DNA of 5,030 bases from Chloroflexia bacterium (GTDB taxonomy: Bacteria > Chloroflexota > Chloroflexia > Thermomicrobiales > UBA6265), in NCBI GenBank assembly GCA_013696525.1, contig JACCYK010000187.1, positions 1 through 5,030 on the forward strand. Reading direction: 5' to 3'. The notes below the pieces were generated by a model. That model did not search any database. It saw only the letters and a list, made by a program, of their open reading frames with translations, and was not told where the DNA came from. Position 1 is the stretch's first letter; the number at the start of each line of letters is the position of its first letter. Shown here piece after piece: positions 4,888-5,030 of this stretch. Both the position numbers and the translations under genes were made by a program.

Positions 4888-5030
4888 CTAGCCTATTCTG
4901 TTCAGTCTAATGAAGGTGGGATCGTTTCCATTTATGCCCATGATTGTGATAGATCGGGCGTCGGGCGACAAATACGCGTAGCCGCTGTTTGAGATGGTGT
5001 CCGTGTAGGCCCAGACGCCGGCATCTGGGC
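4888..5030 (-). CDS. C-terminal end of an unknown protein, cut by the window edge
   Basis: Read on the minus strand, 46 codons from the edge to a TAG at 4888-4890 give a protein-like tail: PDAGVWAYTDTISNSGYAYL, then SPDARSITIMGINGN, then DPTFIRLNRIG. The composition is balanced (Tyr, Asn, Thr, Ile, Gly; little Arg/Pro), unlike the shadow frames elsewhere. About two thirds of third positions are G or C, higher than the local base composition. Alternating polar and hydrophobic residues suggest beta strands, as at the end of a secreted or beta-rich domain, but I cannot name a family. Its start lies right of the window. The opposite-strand frame over the same bases gives a less protein-like sequence. 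Transcription runs towards the CRISPR array. Confidence 0.5.
   Translation of the reverse strand, partial: PDAGVWAYTDTISNSGYAYLSPDARSITIMGINGNDPTFIRLNRIG
5009..5030. repeat. 22-bp near-perfect palindrome at the window edge
   Basis: GCCCAGA (5009-5015) pairs with TCTGGGC (5024-5030), and the core GCCGGC (5017-5022) is itself palindromic; only C5016/A5023 fails to pair. By position it could be a terminator for plus-strand transcription or a protein-binding site. It also lies inside the minus-strand partial reading frame, where it would simply be coding sequence. Confidence 0.45.

Noticed and set aside
4618..4992. Plus-strand open frame of 124 codons starting with TTG
   Set aside because: No ribosome binding site and no recognisable domain; its last third overlaps a more protein-like minus-strand frame.

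Overview
This GC-rich window looks like chromosomal DNA from a bacterium near Thermomicrobia/Chloroflexota (Sphaerobacter-like). That placement is an inference from three things: an exported cupredoxin with an Ala-Ser-Pro-x linker, strong GGAG-type ribosome binding sites on nearly every gene, and the general style of the proteins. No marker gene settles the taxonomy. I recognise no rRNA, tRNA or transposase.

Left part (1-1313) is a decay zone. A minus-strand secreted cupredoxin gene (50-534) has a one-base frameshift that removes two of its four expected copper ligands; a 12-bp hairpin (6-37) follows it. About 550 bp without a recognisable gene come next. Then there is a plus-strand remnant (1098-1313) of an Ada/Ogt-type O6-alkylguanine-DNA alkyltransferase. 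It keeps the Pro-Cys-His-Arg-Val active-site segment but has lost its N-terminal part and carries an in-frame TAG.

Middle part (1314-2924): about 500 bp with at most a doubtful small minus-strand ORF (1490-1687), then a complete Lrp/AsnC-family regulator (1816-2313, plus), convergent with a MerR-family regulator (2478-2924, minus).

The merR gene is divergent from a major facilitator efflux protein (3057-4343, plus). Between them lies a typical MerR-type promoter: a TTGACC -35 box, a 20-bp spacer carrying an ACCTT/AAGGT dyad, and a TACCAT -10 box. The likely unit is a regulator with candidate metal/thiol-binding cysteines that untwists the promoter of its divergent exporter when an inducer binds.

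Right part (4344-5030) holds a minimal CRISPR array (4468-4576): two 37-nt repeats around one 35-nt spacer, with no cas gene in view. Three independent details point to minus-strand transcription: the ATTGAAAC repeat end, a G.U wobble that becomes an A.C mismatch on the other strand, and a degenerate leader-distal repeat. The window closes with what reads as the C-terminal 46 codons of a minus-strand protein (4888 to beyond the edge), with a near-perfect 22-bp palindrome inside it.

I did not find a clearly new system. The items most worth a second look are the isolated one-spacer CRISPR array, the merR/exporter pair with its visible operator, and the two broken genes.
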